In this document: in pieces, positions 35,794-46,100 of the stretch
How the letters are laid out: every line of letters starts with the position of its first letter
How positions within the stretch are numbered: the first letter of the stretch is position 1
Assembly: GCA_017994175.1 (NCBI GenBank)
Contig: JAGOLH010000012.1
Location: 1 to 53,669, forward strand
Direction: 5' to 3'
Length of the DNA: 53,669 nucleotides
Source of the DNA: Bacteroidales bacterium
GTDB taxonomy: Bacteria; Bacteroidota; Bacteroidia; Bacteroidales; ML635J-15
Notes under the pieces: model-generated
Told to the model about the DNA's origin: nothing
The model's database searches: none
What the model saw: the letters and a program-made list of their open reading frames with translations, nothing else
Translations under genes and position numbers: made by a program

Positions 35794-36672
35794 ATGAGCA
35801 GTAACCAAAAAATATCCATACGTTTTTTCGATGATCGGGAGGTTCGGGCATTGTGGGATGAACAAAACGCCAAGTGGTGGTTCTCGGTGCTGGACATTGT
35901 AGCTGTTCTTACCGACCAGAACGACTATACCAAAACTCGCAACTACTGGAAATATTTAAAAGCCAAATTAAAGAAAGAAAAGAACGAGTTGGTTAGTGGC
36001 ACTACCCAACTGAAACTGTTAGCAAGTGACGGCAAACGATATGTGACAGATATGCTCGATTACAACGGAATTATTGCATTGGGCAAACAATTTCCTGGTA
36101 AAAAAGCAAACCGATTCATTGAATGGTTTACATACAGTGATGAAAGTATTGACGGGAAAAGTAAAACAAAGGCGTATGCCCTGTTTGAGAGCTCTTTTAT
36201 CGACAGTATTGAAGTTGGAACAAGCAAGGGATTACAGCAGATACATGCCTATTTGTTTGGCGGTTTGTATGATTTTGCAGGACAAATCAGGCAAAAAAAC
36301 ATTTCAAAGGGTGGATTCCAATTCGCTGTATCGCACTTTCTTGGCGAAACATTACAGCAAATTGAACGAATGCCCGAAAATTCGTTTGACGAAATTGTCG
36401 AAAAATATGTAGAGATGAACATTGCCCATCCTTTTATGGAAGGCAATGGGCGGAGCACCCGAATATGGCTTGATATGATATTGAAAAAACGCCTGAAAAA
36501 ATGCGTGGACTGGAGTAAAATTGGTAAAACCGAATACATGAACGCAATGGTTCAGAGTTCTCAGGACGATAGCACCTTGAAGCAATTATTAATAAACGCC
36601 TTAACAAACCAAATCAATAGCCGCGAAATGTTCATGAAGGGAATTGACTACTCGTATTATTATGAAGAGTAA
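35794..36672 (+). CDS. Bro-N domain fused to a Fic adenylyltransferase
   Basis: The 292-residue protein starts at ATG 35794 (a GTG at 35743 would add 17 residues but lies in the promoter box). Residues 1-110 form a Bro-N-like DNA-binding domain of the kind found in phage antirepressors ([48 protein letters not shown]). A Fic domain follows with [14 protein letters not shown] at about 212, the full HPFxxGNGR catalytic motif, and a C-terminal [10 protein letters not shown]. Fic enzymes transfer AMP or related groups to target proteins. I see no clear antitoxin gene or inhibitory helix next to it. Confidence 0.88.
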   Translation: MSSNQKISIRFFDDREVRALWDEQNAKWWFSVLDIVAVLTDQNDYTKTRNYWKYLKAKLKKEKNELVSGTTQLKLLASDGKRYVTDMLDYNGIIALGKQFPGKKANRFIEWFTYSDESIDGKSKTKAYALFESSFIDSIEVGTSKGLQQIHAYLFGGLYDFAGQIRQKNISKGGFQFAVSHFLGETLQQIERMPENSFDEIVEKYVEMNIAHPFMEGNGRSTRIWLDMILKKRLKKCVDWSKIGKTEYMNAMVQSSQDDSTLKQLLINALTNQINSREMFMKGIDYSYYYEE

Positions 36673-36712
36673 TGAATTATGAATTATGAATTATGAATTA
36701 TGAATTATGAAT
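36672..36712 (+). repeat. Tandem heptanucleotide repeat
   Basis: Five exact copies of the 7-base unit ATGAATT plus a partial sixth. It begins at the last base of the Fic stop codon. No spacer structure, so it is a short tandem repeat and not a CRISPR. Confidence 0.9.
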
Positions 36713-36851
36713 GTTAAGGATTGGTTATGAATGAAAGGTATATTCCATTAAAAGATAGGTCTTTTGCATTTGCAGTTATACTTGTCAATTCTTTCAAGGA
36801 TTTGAACGAAAATAAATAAGTAGTTCGTAATCAGCAAGCACTAAAAATCAA

Positions 36852-37982
36852 TCAATATACCCTCCACTCGTAGTAGTATTTAAACCCATAACCGTTAAGG
36901 TGAAAGATAATTGCTTTTTGTTCGCCATGCTTGTTTCCCTTGCTAATTTTCGGAGCTTTCATCGTTCCTTCAAATGCTTGAATATGAGTTTTTGCATCAG
37001 CAGTTGCAAAATTGATCTTACCAGCGGTTCCGCCACCTGGATTTATATCTTTCATATCAAAGCTAACCGAAAATTGAGAAATTCCCCATGAAGATACAAC
37101 AGCCCTATTAACTTCAATCGAAGGCAATTCGATATCGGAAAAATATTTTGGAGGATCTGTCCATCTTGTAACCGCTTTGCCCGATGCAATAGTTTTACCG
37201 TTCTTATCAATTCGAGTAACCGAGGTAGTAAAATTATTCTTATCGCCTGTTGCAGTATTAACTTCGGAATAAGTATCACCATTTGCAAACTTACCGGTTT
37301 TTGTCCCATCCGATGTGCTTACGATATATTCCCATCGTGTAAAGTACCAACCAGTTTTATCATCTGCAACAGAATTCTCCTCTTTTAAATTTTCTTGAGT
37401 GCTTGTTTTTACTAATTCTGGATTCCAAACATAAGAATAAATCGCTTTAAACCCAGCTCCCATATTGATAGTGATAGTTCTTTCTTGCCCTGCTTTCACA
37501 CCTTTATCCACCGCAATTTTTCCAGATAAGACACCACTAAAATCCTTTTTAAAATATTTTTCGCCAAGGTCGTTCGTCATATAAATACCATTATAACCTT
37601 GATTAAAATAAATAGATTGTTGATCTGGTGTCCACGTCTTTGAACTCATCGTTTTTAAAGTATATTTTATACGAATAAAATCTCCTGGAAAAATCTCAGA
37701 CTCAGGATTTGTCCATTGCACATTATAATCAACACCAGCCAAAAGTTTACCAGAGCTTTTGTCGTAACGATTGAAGTGAATAATAATATCACCTTTACTG
37801 CCCTCGTATTTGGTAACATCTTCCATGTAATCAGACGTTCCGGCTAACACCCTATCTACAGTTTTGGTCCCATCAATAAAACTGTAATTTACCATTTTCC
37901 AGCCTCCTTTTGAAGTGCTTGTCTGTGCCTGCATACTCAAACCAAAAATGCTCAGGACAATTAATAAGACAATTTTTCTCAT
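36852..37982 (-). CDS. Secreted protein with an internal duplication, unknown function
   Basis: The 376-residue product has a signal peptide ending SMQAQ. The mature protein seems to be two diverged copies of one module: GWKMVNYSFIDGTKT near 26 resembles GWYFTRWEYIVSTSDGTKT near 207, VQWTNP near 83 resembles TRWTDP near 262, and FKAIYSYVW near 178 resembles FKYYYEWRVY at the end. I recognise no family and no T9SS domain. A near-match -7 box (TATCTTTC) lies on the minus strand at 38003-38010. Single-gene unit between the repeat-bearing Fic region and the surface operon. Confidence 0.78.
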   Translation of the reverse strand: MRKIVLLIVLSIFGLSMQAQTSTSKGGWKMVNYSFIDGTKTVDRVLAGTSDYMEDVTKYEGSKGDIIIHFNRYDKSSGKLLAGVDYNVQWTNPESEIFPGDFIRIKYTLKTMSSKTWTPDQQSIYFNQGYNGIYMTNDLGEKYFKKDFSGVLSGKIAVDKGVKAGQERTITINMGAGFKAIYSYVWNPELVKTSTQENLKEENSVADDKTGWYFTRWEYIVSTSDGTKTGKFANGDTYSEVNTATGDKNNFTTSVTRIDKNGKTIASGKAVTRWTDPPKYFSDIELPSIEVNRAVVSSWGISQFSVSFDMKDINPGGGTAGKINFATADAKTHIQAFEGTMKAPKISKGNKHGEQKAIIFHLNGYGFKYYYEWRVY

Positions 37983-38172
37983 ATCATTTTTTTTTAAGAT
38001 GTGAAAGATACAAAATAATAACGATTATTTAAACTAATAAACGTATAAATGCTGTGAAATATTGCAAAAATAGAGGTCAATTCGACAAGTTGTGGATGGG
38101 TGCACATTGTAACAAGCGCAACGTAAAGATTATTGTATTGACCCTATTGGCAAATGATTTTGGTGCAATCAG

Positions 38173-39771
38173 CTAGTTGTTTTTGGTAAACTTTACGTAA
38201 GTCCATGGCTTACCAACAATATAATCTTCGATGTTGAGTAAATGTAATCGTTCCTTTTCGGCTTGAACTTCTTGTTTGCTATCGAAAAAATTAGAGCAAA
38301 TAAAGTAGAAATTACCCGTTTCTTCGCGAATCAGAGTGGTTTCTAAGTTGATTTCTCGTTGCAAAATCTTTTGACCTTGTTTGGCATAGTTTATATCGCG
38401 GTAAGCCCCGACTATCACACAATATTGTCCGGAAATATCCTCTGTAACTTCTTGCTTTGAATTGATGGCCGATATCTCATTATCGTTGCGATTGTTTCGG
38501 GAATCCTGTGAGTTGCTGTTATCTGTTTTATTGAAGTTGTTATTTAGTGTTGGGTTTTGATGGATAGAATCGGAATTATTATTTGCATCATTACTACGAT
38601 CCTGGCTGTTATAATCGGTGTCGACAAACTCATGGTTTTTCTTAATATCATTAAGCAACTTCATGTCTTCGTCACTTAGCTCTGCGCGTTTTTTTAGTTG
38701 TTCAATTTCTTCTTTTAGAATCGTTATTTGTTCTTTGTTATTATCAATTTCATCTTTCATAGATTTATTCTCGTATTCTAATTTATCTAACTGTTCAGAT
38801 TGTTCCTGCATATTTCTCTTCATCGATTTGTCGAATTTTCTGTTTTCGGCACTGTTTGATTCCTCGTTTTGGTTTCTAATGATTTTATATCCTATAATTA
38901 GTTCGTAGGTAGAACCCGAAAAATCAGCAATTGCTCCTACGCTATAATCGTAAGCACAGCCAATGCTTAGATTGTCGTATATATCGAAAGCAAGAGCGAG
39001 ATATACCGAGCTATTGTGCCTGTATGCCAAACGAGCTTGTGCCACACTAAGAACTTCGAAGTTGAGGCCTGCATCAAGTTGTAAGGGCAATCCGATAGTT
39101 GTTCTGGCTTGAATTTCAGGACTTATTGATAATTTGTTGTTCAATAGGTGAAATTCATAATTAATGACTCCCCAGAAATGCTGAACCAATTGATAGCTTA
39201 CTTGTCGAACATTTCCATTCGACTGAAACAACATTCGTGTTCCGGGAAGTTGATATCCGGCCAAACCAATATGCAAATTGTTGAAGCGATAGTTGAGACC
39301 TGCGTCACCTGAAATGTTGCTAACACTTTTGCTTGACGCAAATAAAAGAGGGTCGCTCCAGTCGGCAGATTCAATTTGGTCGTAAGCCACTCTGGTATTT
39401 ATCACGTTAAGACTAAGCCCCATCGACAAATAATGTTTTTCGCCAAAACTTATCGAATAGGAATAACTGGCTCCAAGCATCGTTTTTCTATACACGTTGT
39501 CGGCATCAATCGAAAGATTCACACCCACACCTACGTTGCGCCCGTTAATCTTAGTGTCGAATGTCAGTGCCGTTGTTTCGGGTGCACCTGGAATATCTTT
39601 CCATTGTTGCCGGTTCTGCAAAAATAGGTTTGTGCCTTTTTCCCCTGCTGCTGCAGGGTTTAAATTGTATGCATTCACAAAATAGAAATCGGTAAGAGAC
39701 AATTGTTGCGCCGAAGCAGACGAAATAATCAACAAACCAATGATATATAATAGAGCTTTATTCATAAACAA
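38173..39771 (-). CDS. PorP/SprF barrel with coiled coil and SPOR-like domain
   Basis: The 532-residue protein starts with a signal peptide (SASAQ at about 18-22), then a PorP/SprF outer-membrane barrel at about 25-298 (FYFVNAYNLNPAAAGEKGTNLFL, RQQWKDIPGAPETTALTFD, GVGVNLSIDADN). Unusually, the barrel is followed by a coiled coil (about 315-370), a linker very rich in Asn, Asp and Ser (about 380-435), and a SPOR-like domain at about 447-530 (QYCVIVGAYRDINYAKQGQ). PorP/SprF proteins assist T9SS export of type B substrates; SPOR domains bind denuded peptidoglycan. The gene follows the type B cargo gene directly, with no gap. Confidence 0.87.
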   Translation of the reverse strand: MFMNKALLYIIGLLIISSASAQQLSLTDFYFVNAYNLNPAAAGEKGTNLFLQNRQQWKDIPGAPETTALTFDTKINGRNVGVGVNLSIDADNVYRKTMLGASYSYSISFGEKHYLSMGLSLNVINTRVAYDQIESADWSDPLLFASSKSVSNISGDAGLNYRFNNLHIGLAGYQLPGTRMLFQSNGNVRQVSYQLVQHFWGVINYEFHLLNNKLSISPEIQARTTIGLPLQLDAGLNFEVLSVAQARLAYRHNSSVYLALAFDIYDNLSIGCAYDYSVGAIADFSGSTYELIIGYKIIRNQNEESNSAENRKFDKSMKRNMQEQSEQLDKLEYENKSMKDEIDNNKEQITILKEEIEQLKKRAELSDEDMKLLNDIKKNHEFVDTDYNSQDRSNDANNNSDSIHQNPTLNNNFNKTDNSNSQDSRNNRNDNEISAINSKQEVTEDISGQYCVIVGAYRDINYAKQGQKILQREINLETTLIREETGNFYFICSNFFDSKQEVQAEKERLHLLNIEDYIVGKPWTYVKFTKNN

Positions 39772-42700
39772 TTATTTATTTCTTAGAATTGAAACACTGC
39801 CTTTGTAAACCACATCGGAATTTGCGAAAACAATAGCATAGTAATAGGTGCCATCGGGCAGAATATCACCATTCAAATTTTCCCCTTTCCAGTTGTTAGC
39901 GTAAGCTTTCGTTTGAAATACCATATTTCCTATCCTGTCGAAAATAAAGACCTCACATGAGCCATAACTTTCAATATTTTCGATATACCAGGTGTCGTTA
40001 ATCCCATTACCATCGGGTGTAATAATATTGTTTGGCTTTATTTTAAAGTCTTCGAGCACCTCAATCATAACCGTATCATAGTTTACACACCCGCGAGTGT
40101 CTTCTACCTGTAAAATGTATTCAATGGTTTCTAAGGGTTTGGCCAGAGGGTTGGCAATAGTAGCATTCGATAAAAATGATGATGGAAACCATGTAAATAG
40201 GGCACCACCGCTTCCACTCAGGCGTATTTCGTCACCTTTACTGATAACAACATCTTGTCCGGCATCTGCATTGGGTAAAGCAAACACTTGGACATATCGT
40301 GCCAGCGAGTCGGTACAACCATTTTCCGATTGTACTTGCAATACCAAACGGTATATACCGTGTGTGTTATATATGTGATTGGGATTTGGAACGATGGATA
40401 TTTCCATGTCGCCAAAACTCCATTGATAAAACATATTACCAGCTTGGATTATACTTTGATTTTGTGGATTTATAGGAATTCCATCGCAGACATCACTAAC
40501 CGAAAAGTTTGCCAATGGCATATAATCGACAGTAACAAACGAAGAGTAAGTGTGTTGGCAAGAGAAGTTAGATGTAACACTTAGCACCACCTGATAAGTT
40601 CCCGGATTCAGATATTGTTTAACGGGGTTTTGTTGCACCGAGTTGGTGCCATCTCCAAAATCCCACGAGTAGTTGGCAATGCTTCCGCTTTCGATGTGCG
40701 ATTCATCGAAAAAGTATGACATTTCTCCATCGCATACATTTTCGGCACTGAACATGGGTTCGGGTATTGGATACACAACTACTTGTTTGCTTACCGAATC
40801 GGCGCACATGTTGTTAACCGTTGCAATTAATTTTACCACATAAGTGCCGGCACTATTGTACAAATGCAGAGGCTCAACATCATCAGAATTATTTCCGTCT
40901 CCAAAATCCCATACATATTCTAAACTCCCTTGCTGAATAACCGACAGATTTTCAAAATTCACTTCGTTATATAAGCATTCGTTGTTTGCAACAAAGTTTA
41001 CATTGGGTAAGGCATACACGTTGACTAATTTAGAGATACTGCTTTGGCAGGCACTGTCGGTATTTACGCTAAGTGTTACCGAATAGGTTCCAGGAGCTTG
41101 ATAATAGTAGGTGGGTGAAACTTCGTTTGAGTTGTCGCTATTGCCAAAATTCCAGTGATAATATAAATCTCCTTGCGGTAAAATCGAATTATCAACAAAA
41201 TACATCGAATCGGTAAAACAGACATCGTCGAAACTAAAGTTGGCTATAGGTTGCGGATGCACATAAATTATTTTCGAAACAGTATCAACACAGCCTTGAT
41301 TGGTGGTTGCTGTCAATGTAACAACATATTCTCCAAAGCTGTTGTATAAATGTTCAGGATTAATTTCGTTCGAAAAATCACCATCGCCAAAAGCCCAAAA
41401 CGAAATGGAACTACCGTATTCTATATATGTGGTGTTATTGAAGCTGAGTGGTGTTCCGTCGCATTGATTTTGTGTGATAAAATTGGGAATGGCCCGCGGA
41501 AAAATTTCGATGTTATGTTTTACCGAATCGCTACAACCCGATTCAACTTGTGTAACAATTAGGTTTACTGCATAGTTGCCGGCAGCAGGAAATACATGAT
41601 GCGGATTTTCGAATTCCGACATGCTTCCGTCTCCAAAATTCCATTCATATGCCAGTGCACCTCCGTTGGGCGCAAACGAATTGTTTACACAAAACACGGT
41701 GTCGCTATTGCATTTATTGGCAGCATAAAAACTAACCACCGGCGAGGGATAAACAGGAACAACAGCGCTTATTGAATCGATGCACGAATGATTTGATACC
41801 GCAACCAATTTCACGGTAAACATGCCGTGCGAAGGATATATATATACAGGATTAGTTGAGCTGTTTCCGTCGCCATTGCCAAAATCCCAGCTGTAACTTA
41901 CAATGGAGCCTGCCGAAATGCTGCTATTGTTAACAAAGCTTGTAGGATGCGAAAAACAAACAGTATCATAAGTAAACTCGACTTCGGGTGTTGGATGCAC
42001 TACAATGGTACAGATTTCGGAATAGGCTGTGACACATGTTCCCGATTGTATCACAGTTCGATACGTGGTGGTATGGTTTAAGTTGCTGAAATTTAAAGTG
42101 TGATTGGCATTGGCTGTATCGTTCCATGTAGTACCGTAATCGAATGAATACTGCCATTTTGTAATGGTACCCGTATAATCGGAAAGCACGAGAGTGCCAC
42201 TGTTGTTGCCTGCACACACTTCTTGATGACCCGACACAATTCCGCCATGCGATACCGGCGATACGTGTACCTCAACTGTATTGGTATATATCGACTGGCA
42301 AACGCCACTTTTCACCAAGGCTCTGTAATGGTGTGTCTGCAATAAATTGGTATACTCAAGCGTATCGTTTTGATAATCGATGCTTGACCAAGGGGAAAAT
42401 CCTGTTTGAGACGATTCCCATCTGAAAATTTCTCCAGTGTAATCTGATACAATGAGTTGTCCGTTGTTACTCAGAGCACAAACATCGTTACTACCACTGA
42501 GTGTTCCTGCTTGGGTGGGAGGAAACACGGTAACAACAACCGTGTTCGAAACAGCCTCGCTGCATGCGCCGCTTTGCACAACCGCCCGGTACCAATTGGT
42601 GCTAGATAGGTTATTGAACGAATAGCTGGGGTTGGTGTTCGCGATTGTATTCCACGTAATTCCTTGGTTGTTGGAGTATTCCCAATGTGTAATATTGCCG

Positions 42701-43125
42701 TTGTAGTTGCTTAAGTTGAGTGAGCCGGAGTTGCCGCTACCACACAATTCCATGTTGCCAACCAAGTTTCCTGCTTGTGTGAAACTGCTAACTTGAACTA
42801 CTGCTATCGTGCTTGTGTCTTGATCGGTCGCTCCAAATTTAACAATAGCCCTGAAATAGGTAGTTTGTTGCAAGTTGTTGAAGGGTAAGGGTTTGCTTTG
42901 ATACGATATAGTAATCCATGGGTCGCTGCCTGATATTGAGTATTCCCAGTATAACACGTCGCCTACCGACGACATTAGTGCGATGGTGCCGGTGTTGACA
43001 TCGGCACACACTGTGCCAGGTGATGCTACCGCAGTACCACCATCAGACACTTGTGAATATGTGGCCGTTGACCACAGCAGAAAACTCAACATCACGATTA
43101 CTGACTTAAATGAAAAATCATTCAT
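39772..43125 (-). CDS. Large Ig/PKD surface protein with type B T9SS domain (CHU_C)
   Basis: The 1117-residue protein has a signal peptide ending TYSQ. Residues about 26-378 hold four related Ig-like repeats of about 90 residues (QAGxLxG, VC, W-YS, YRAxVxSGxC). Residues about 380-960 hold seven PKD domains, each with a WDFGDG-type core. The C-terminal 90 residues (NIITPDGNGINDTWYI, FIFDRIGNMVFQT, LPDGTYYYAIVF) are the CHU_C/gliding-motility type B T9SS sorting domain. Such proteins depend on a cognate PorP/SprF protein, here encoded next. It is probably a long surface adhesin. Confidence 0.92.
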   Translation of the reverse strand: MNDFSFKSVIVMLSFLLWSTATYSQVSDGGTAVASPGTVCADVNTGTIALMSSVGDVLYWEYSISGSDPWITISYQSKPLPFNNLQQTTYFRAIVKFGATDQDTSTIAVVQVSSFTQAGNLVGNMELCGSGNSGSLNLSNYNGNITHWEYSNNQGITWNTIANTNPSYSFNNLSSTNWYRAVVQSGACSEAVSNTVVVTVFPPTQAGTLSGSNDVCALSNNGQLIVSDYTGEIFRWESSQTGFSPWSSIDYQNDTLEYTNLLQTHHYRALVKSGVCQSIYTNTVEVHVSPVSHGGIVSGHQEVCAGNNSGTLVLSDYTGTITKWQYSFDYGTTWNDTANANHTLNFSNLNHTTTYRTVIQSGTCVTAYSEICTIVVHPTPEVEFTYDTVCFSHPTSFVNNSSISAGSIVSYSWDFGNGDGNSSTNPVYIYPSHGMFTVKLVAVSNHSCIDSISAVVPVYPSPVVSFYAANKCNSDTVFCVNNSFAPNGGALAYEWNFGDGSMSEFENPHHVFPAAGNYAVNLIVTQVESGCSDSVKHNIEIFPRAIPNFITQNQCDGTPLSFNNTTYIEYGSSISFWAFGDGDFSNEINPEHLYNSFGEYVVTLTATTNQGCVDTVSKIIYVHPQPIANFSFDDVCFTDSMYFVDNSILPQGDLYYHWNFGNSDNSNEVSPTYYYQAPGTYSVTLSVNTDSACQSSISKLVNVYALPNVNFVANNECLYNEVNFENLSVIQQGSLEYVWDFGDGNNSDDVEPLHLYNSAGTYVVKLIATVNNMCADSVSKQVVVYPIPEPMFSAENVCDGEMSYFFDESHIESGSIANYSWDFGDGTNSVQQNPVKQYLNPGTYQVVLSVTSNFSCQHTYSSFVTVDYMPLANFSVSDVCDGIPINPQNQSIIQAGNMFYQWSFGDMEISIVPNPNHIYNTHGIYRLVLQVQSENGCTDSLARYVQVFALPNADAGQDVVISKGDEIRLSGSGGALFTWFPSSFLSNATIANPLAKPLETIEYILQVEDTRGCVNYDTVMIEVLEDFKIKPNNIITPDGNGINDTWYIENIESYGSCEVFIFDRIGNMVFQTKAYANNWKGENLNGDILPDGTYYYAIVFANSDVVYKGSVSILRNK

Positions 43126-43128
43126 AAG

Positions 43129-46100
43129 CTACATTATTACAATTTTATAGGTTTTCATTTTGTTGAGTACATTCATTCGTAGAATATAGATTCCCGGATC
43201 CAAATGATTAAAGTTAAACGACTTATTTACATACGATGCATGGTCAATCTGCTCTTGATAAATCATTTTTCCATGTAAATCGAATAAGGACAGCGAAATT
43301 ACTGAGTGTTGATTGAGCTGTAACTCGTAAGTAAAACTACCATCATTGGGGTTGGGATAGAGTTTTTCGGAAAGAATTTCGAAAAAGTGTTCGGTGTTAT
43401 CGTTTTCAACTTCTTTGGGAATATAAATTTTGCTTGTACCGCTTATTTGTATTGGCTTTGAAATGGTATCGGAACAAATATTGTTGCTTACCATCAGTGT
43501 AACCAGATAGTTGCCTTCTACATAGAATACATGCTGAGGAATTGCTTCGGTGCTTGTAACGCCGTCTTTAAAATCCCATAAATAATGGGTTGGTTCAGGA
43601 TATGAAACATCAACAAAACGTATTGTGTCGCCCCGCATGGCCTCCGATGCTGCCAGAAAATATGCGGTAAGCGAAAGCTCGCTGAATTGAACTATCACTG
43701 TATCGGAAGCAGTGCAACCAAATTCGTTGGTAACATCAACCCAATATTTACCTGAATCGGCCACGATTACTGCATTCTCAAAAGAGCTAAAACCGAAATC
43801 AGAACCCCAAGCATAGTATTGTCCGGCATCACCGGCACTTAACAAAGCCATTTGATTGGCACAGAGATACAAATCAGCACCTAAATGTACTATTGGGTTG
43901 GGATGAAAAACTACTGCAACAGAATCTTCGGAGCTACAACCAAATTCGTTGGTAACTTGCACAGTATAATTCCCTGTTTCTACAACCTGTATCGTGGCGC
44001 TTGTTTGAAGTGTGTTCCAGAGAAAGCTGCAATTGGGATTTCCTGCACTCAAAACAAGAATTTCTTCGTTACATAGAGCGGTATCGTTGCCAATATCAAC
44101 CAAAGGTCGGGGATATGCAGTTACACTTACCGTATCGATTAAGCTGCAACTATTGCCACCGGTAATTGTTACCCAGTAATTGCCCGATTGGCTTATTTCG
44201 ATAGCTTGGGCAGTGCTACCGGTATTCCATACAAATGCTGCACCCTGATTGTGTGCGTTTAAAAAACCTGTTCCGCATATAATGGTGTCGGCGGGGAAAG
44301 GGTCAATAGGAAGACTATTAAACACTACCTGAACGCTGTCGCTAACCGTACACGAATTAATGTCGGTAACCGTAACAGAATATGTGCCAGCCTGATTCAC
44401 TTCAATTTGCTGCAGCGTTTGGTTGGTTGACCACAGATAATTTGATCCCTCATTTTCGGCATCAAGCACTACTGCCAAACCTTCACATTCGGTAACAACG
44501 TCGCCCAGGTTTAGTTGTGGCGATTGGTGTACCACTATTTCTACACTTCCAACACCGGTACATCCCTGATTGGTAATAGTTACAGCATATATTCCCGATT
44601 CTAATACTGTTATGCTTTGCGTGCTAGCACCGGTTGACCAAATAAAATCAGCTCCCGGGTAACCTGCATTCAAAGTCGTTGAGTCACATACCTCCCAATA
44701 CTGTCCGTCGAAACTTACAACTATTGGAGCGTTTAATGTTACGTGGACTTGGTCGCTGGCCGAGCAGCCATAGTTATTGGTTACGGTTACCGAATAATCT
44801 CCATTTTGATTTACAGTAATCGTCTGACTTGCAGCATTGTTCGACCAAATATAGTTTGCCCCACTGTTCTGGGCATCGAGAACATAAGAGTTGAAACAAT
44901 GAAATATATTATCGCCCAAATCGACAACAGGAGTGGGATAAACACGCACTATTTTATCAATGGTGTCGGAGCAACCTACTCCCGATTCAGCAATTAAACT
45001 CACCAAATATTCTCCTTCGGCATTATAATAATGTTGCGGGTTTGAGGCATCCGATTGCGAGCCATCGCCAAATTCCCAATAGAATGTAAGACTGCTGTTG
45101 TTGGGGAGCGACATATTTTGAAACATACTGGTATTGCCAAAACACACCGGTTGGCACAAAAAGTTGGCATTCGGGTTGGCATAAACCTGAACGGTTTTTT
45201 GAATACTCTCGCTGCAGCCCTGCTCCGAGGTTACTTCTAGGTTCACAGTGTAGGAACCGGGGTTGCTGTATAATTTTTTAGGGTTTGCAATGTTTGAACT
45301 GCTACCGTCTCCAAATGTCCAGTGATAGGTAAGTATTTCGCTTGGGTCGATGCTGCTTTCGTTGGTAAAAAACACGGTGTCGCCCTCGCACACATTGCTA
45401 AAACTAAATTCCGCATTGGGAATGGGGCGAATAATTACATTATTGTAAGCCGTGTCGCTACAGCCATAAGAGCTGGTTGCAATAAGCTGAACGGTATAGT
45501 TACCATGTGTGTCGTATACAATTATTGGATTTGGAGTGGTATTTGCAAATCCGTTTCCAAATTGCCATTGATAACTTAAATTACCGTATGGAATGCTTGA
45601 GGAGTTGTGAAAGACCGACGAGTTTTGCAAACAAACATCGGCGTCGTCGGTTGTGAAACCGGCTATGGGTAATGGATAAACTTCTATATTTTGTGTGATT
45701 GTGTCGGTGCAACCGTGATTATCGGTTGCTATTAATTGCACTGCATAAGTCCCGTGATTGGTATAGAAATAGGCAGTATCTTCTGCAAAAAACTGGTCTC
45801 CATTGCCCAAATTCCAATGTGTTAGACCGGGGAATGCATTTGGGGTTGTATTGGTCAGAATTACCGGCTTGTTCTTGCAAGCATTATTAAACGTAAAACT
45901 CATTTCGGGTAAATCGAAAACGTGCACTGTGGCTGTATGGCTGATGGCACACGAATTGGCTGCAATGGCCGTAAGAGTAATGGTATAGGTGCCGCCGGCT
46001 ACATATGCGTGTTGCGGAAATTCTTCGGTAGCAGTATTCCCATCGCCAAATTGCCACAGATAACTTAATGGCTCTGCTTCAGGAGCCACTGTAGTGGTGT

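Noticed and set aside
36672-36712. Possible CRISPR array
   Set aside because: The unit is only 7 bases with no spacers; it is a short tandem repeat.
41350-41562. Short plus-strand open frames within the PKD genes (for example here and at 45322-45579)
   Set aside because: They are antisense shadows of the repetitive coding sequence with no promoter or protein-like features.
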